Shown here one piece after another: positions 63,525 to 64,000 of a stretch of DNA of 64,000 nt; within the stretch, counting starts at the first letter, position 1; each line of letters starts with the position of its first letter. A program made the translations under genes and the position numbers. The stretch is from NCBI GenBank assembly GCA_965153455.1, contig OZ234500.1, positions 15,685,579 to 15,749,578 on the forward strand, read 5' to 3'. The DNA is from Sphagnum compactum. Taxonomy: Eukaryota > Bryophyta > Sphagnopsida > Sphagnales. Under the pieces are notes generated by a model, which was not told the DNA's origin, did not search any database, and saw nothing but the letters and a program-made list of their open reading frames with translations.

Positions 63525-63593
<69 letters not shown>

Positions 63594-63720
63594 GATGTCG
63601 CCACAAAAAGAGTAAGTCCTCTCAAAACTTGATGGAATTACTCGATGGAAACCTTCAAACATCTCCAAGAAAATAAAAGCATGGCAACAAGAGCCAAGTT
63701 CAGTTGTACCTCAAGCCATG
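63018..63720. repeat. Diverged ~230-330-bp repeats around two microsatellites
   Basis: The block 'actggaacttggtaaact' occurs near 63049 and 63361. A second block, 'gcaacaagagccgagcta', recurs in variant form near 63279, 63469 and 63681, usually followed by 'gctcaagctgt' and 'gccaaagagaaa'. The copies are irregularly spaced. The minus-strand frame at 63125-63388 falls in one copy and is not supported as a gene. Confidence 0.55.
63527..63593. repeat. Compound (CT)n(CA)n microsatellite
   Basis: About 23 CT units run straight into about 10 CA units. Open frames across it (Ser-Leu then Thr-His repeats) are by-products. Confidence 0.97.
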
Positions 63721-64000
63721 ACCGACGCCCAAGAATTCAGTCAAAGAGAGAAAAGAAGAAACCAAGCAAGCTAAACTATGAGAGTGAAGACTTGAAAGTC
63801 TGTTACCATGTCTTTAGCGGTGCGCCGAAGAAGACGAGGAGGAGGAGATCTCATCGTAGTAAGGAGGGCTGCTGCTGCGTGAAACTTGCGCTTGTTTGTT
63901 TGTTCTCTTTCCAAGTTCCAGTAGCCGAACGGTTGGCTTCGAGGGGGATTCTAGCCCAGGCCACTGGCTTTCAAAGGGCCTTCTTCTGTTGCAAGTAGTG
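63721..64000. other. Window edge, possible partial transcript
   Basis: A plus-strand frame runs from 63645 to the window end, with a basic segment (KKTRRRRSHRSKEG). It has no known motif and is cut by the window edge, so I do not call a gene. Confidence 0.3.

Overview
The window looks like nuclear DNA of a land plant. It holds intron-split genes with GT-AG introns, a Mpv17/PMP22 protein with an organelle-type N-terminus, a NAA60-type acetyltransferase, an SDP1-like patatin-domain protein, a decayed PLS-type PPR gene, Ty1/copia and CACTA relics, and telomere-like CCCTAAA repeats. I cannot name the species. The many broken PPR and transposon copies and very AT-rich intergenic DNA fit a seedless plant (moss, lycophyte or fern), but that is a guess.

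Layout. 1-9 kb: mostly non-coding, with a small two-exon coiled-coil gene (minus, 3369-4086), short tandem repeats and a hAT-like MITE. 9-18 kb: gene-rich and more GC-balanced, with a possible first exon (minus, about 9.1-9.3 kb), a plant-specific NFD-motif protein (plus, 10002-11255), an Mpv17 family gene (minus, 13810-15319) and a PPR pseudogene (plus, about 16.15-17.75 kb). 19-21.4 kb: a 78-bp satellite split by a solo LTR with a recognisable target duplication, then a 59-bp satellite. 21.4-30.8 kb: AT-rich DNA with CACTA and copia wreckage. 30.95-36.8 kb: a ten-exon minus-strand gene for an SDP1-like protein that has lost both catalytic residues and has a long N-terminal extension, with a 105-bp tandem array upstream. 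38.4-53 kb: AT-rich and nearly gene-free, with a decayed segmental duplicate and about 1.4 kb of degenerate telomere-like repeats. 53-64 kb: GC rises again, with a GC-rich hairpin, the better-preserved copy of the duplication, the NAA60-like gene (minus, 58082-60413), a pair of duplicated 66-bp exon-like units, and microsatellites.

The recognisable genes do not form one pathway; they are ordinary single eukaryotic transcription units. The most unusual item is the SDP1-like gene. Its reading frame stays open over ten exons, but the nucleophile serine of GxSxG is Asn, the catalytic Asp is replaced (Asn in the best alignment), and the oxyanion-loop Gly-Gly is altered. It looks like a maintained membrane pseudoenzyme rather than a lipase. 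All exon joins were worked out by eye from frame, GT/AG sites and recalled family similarity; none was checked against transcripts.
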